From positions 1 to 64,000 of the forward strand of contig JAHBTJ010000019.1 of the NCBI GenBank assembly GCA_019638595.1: 64,000 nt of DNA, in the 5' to 3' direction. The DNA is from Chitinophagaceae bacterium (GTDB taxonomy: Bacteria > Bacteroidota > Bacteroidia > Chitinophagales > Chitinophagaceae). This document shows, in pieces, positions 63,307 to 64,000 of the stretch. The translations under genes and the position numbers were made by a program. Numbering within the stretch: the first letter of the stretch is position 1; each line of letters starts with the position of its first letter. The notes beneath the pieces were generated by a model. That model was not told the DNA's origin, ran no database searches, and saw nothing but the letters and a program-made list of their open reading frames with translations.

Positions 63307-64000
63307 CTACACAACCGGGATCCTGTACCCGTTATGATAAGGTTTGGCAAGGTATTCCTTATTGATCGCATCGTCGGTAAACTTACCGGCAGCTTTGTTC
63401 CAAACAACCCGCTTGCCGCTCCGGAAGGCAATATTGCCCATTTGCGCTACAATAGCAACATCTGCCCCAACCTGTATGGGAGCCGTGAGTTGATCGTATT
63501 GCCCCGAACGAATAGCGGATACAAAATTGTCCGTATGTTTATCGAGCCCGCTTTCGGAAGGTTTAACATGCGGTTTACCTACCTTGTTCTTGGAGTTCTT
63601 TTCTTCAATTATTTCCCAGCCGCCCCTGTCGAGCACCAGGGTTCCATTGTTACCAACAAAGGCTATTCCATGGTCCCTCCCGTATTGCCCATTGTCTATG
63701 CCCATGGCATGATCCCATACCAGGTTAAACTTGTCAAACTCATAAAGGGTAGTGAGCGTATCCGGGGTTTCCTGGGCCAGTTCGGGATAGGCGAATTTGC
63801 CGCCCAGGGCAACCACTGTTTTAGGTACATCTGCTTTCATGCCAAATAAAGCGTAGTCCAGCAAGTGCACGCCCCAATCTGTCATAAGGCCTCCGGCATA
63901 GTCCCAAAACCAGCGAAAGTTAAAGTGAAAGCGGCTGGCGTTAAATGGCTTTTTAGGAGCAGGTCCCAACCAGCCGGCATAATCAACGCCGGGGGGAGGC
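63307..64000 (-). CDS. Gfo/Idh/MocA-family oxidoreductase (C-terminal part; continues beyond window)
   Basis: 231 residues visible; the frame runs off the window edge upstream (the visible part begins PPPGVDYAGWLGPAPKKP). The C-terminal half of the family is recognised by FRWFWDYAGGLMTDWGVHLLDYALFG, then GTLVLDRGGWEI and HTDNFVSAIRSG. The N-terminal Rossmann domain and any signal peptide are outside the window. Probably oxidises a sugar or inositol derivative with NAD(P)+; many such proteins in this phylum are secreted. Confidence 0.85.
   Translation of the reverse strand, partial: PPPGVDYAGWLGPAPKKPFNASRFHFNFRWFWDYAGGLMTDWGVHLLDYALFGMKADVPKTVVALGGKFAYPELAQETPDTLTTLYEFDKFNLVWDHAMGIDNGQYGRDHGIAFVGNNGTLVLDRGGWEIIEEKNSKNKVGKPHVKPSESGLDKHTDNFVSAIRSGQYDQLTAPIQVGADVAIVAQMGNIAFRSGKRVVWNKAAGKFTDDAINKEYLAKPYHNGYRIPVV

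Noticed and set aside
1-64000. tRNA or rRNA genes
   Set aside because: No cloverleaf-like or rRNA-like sequence was recognised in any gap, though short gaps were only read by eye.

Overview
The window is a chromosomal segment of a Bacteroidota bacterium, most likely of the Chitinophagaceae/Chitinophagales type. This is inferred from gene families: the long-form IspG with a central insert domain, an UpxY-type antiterminator heading a capsule/EPS operon, an RRM RNA-binding protein, DUF4834 and DUF2007 proteins, and -7 promoter elements of the TAnnTTTG/A kind. No rRNA, tRNA or CRISPR array was seen.

Layout. (1) 1-6 kb, minus strand: the visible part of a secreted GH9 cellulase fused to a CE4-type deacetylase, a class A beta-lactamase-like serine hydrolase, and a DUF4091 glycosidase-like protein. 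(2) 6-24 kb, housekeeping and envelope genes: FAH-family hydrolase, lipoprotein, ispG, amidohydrolase, TraB/GumN protein, an ECF sigma factor with its membrane partner, small secreted proteins (including a 43-aa cysteine-rich lipoprotein), a GT28-like glycosyltransferase, a dnaN-DUF2007-desaturase-kdsB run, recX, an L,D-transpeptidase-like protein, korA and a Bax inhibitor-1 family protein. (3) 24-54.6 kb, one long minus-strand EPS/capsule locus. It starts with two WlbA/WlbB-like sugar genes, then an UpxY antiterminator with a structured leader, Wza, Wzc, flippase, many glycosyltransferases and methyltransferases (two FkbM), a Wzy-like polymerase, a transglutaminase-like protein, AsnB, a NodU-type carbamoyltransferase, gmd and the CpsB-type phosphatase. 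A defective IS982-family element sits in the middle. (4) 54.7-64 kb: holin-like membrane protein and small proteins, the oxidative pentose phosphate operon gnd-zwf-pgl, GH25 lysozyme, an EamA transporter, a DsbA-like thioredoxin, an RRM protein and the C-terminal part of a Gfo/Idh/MocA oxidoreductase cut by the window edge.

The EPS genes plausibly act together. Nucleotide sugars are made (gmd, WlbA/B, epimerase), assembled by glycosyltransferases, decorated by methyl, amide and carbamoyl groups, flipped and polymerised (Wzx/Wzy), and exported by Wza/Wzc. The Wzc tail tyrosines would be controlled by autophosphorylation and CpsB dephosphorylation. UpxY probably keeps transcription going through about 28 kb.

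The most unusual signals lie outside the protein families. A mosaic 'word' repeat family recurs in intergenic spaces and has also entered the ispG reading frame. A 137-bp MITE-like element has duplicated a 9-bp target that contains the ispG stop codon. A 48-codon ORF is start/stop coupled between a transglutaminase-like gene and asnB. A leader ORF and hairpins lie ahead of upxY.
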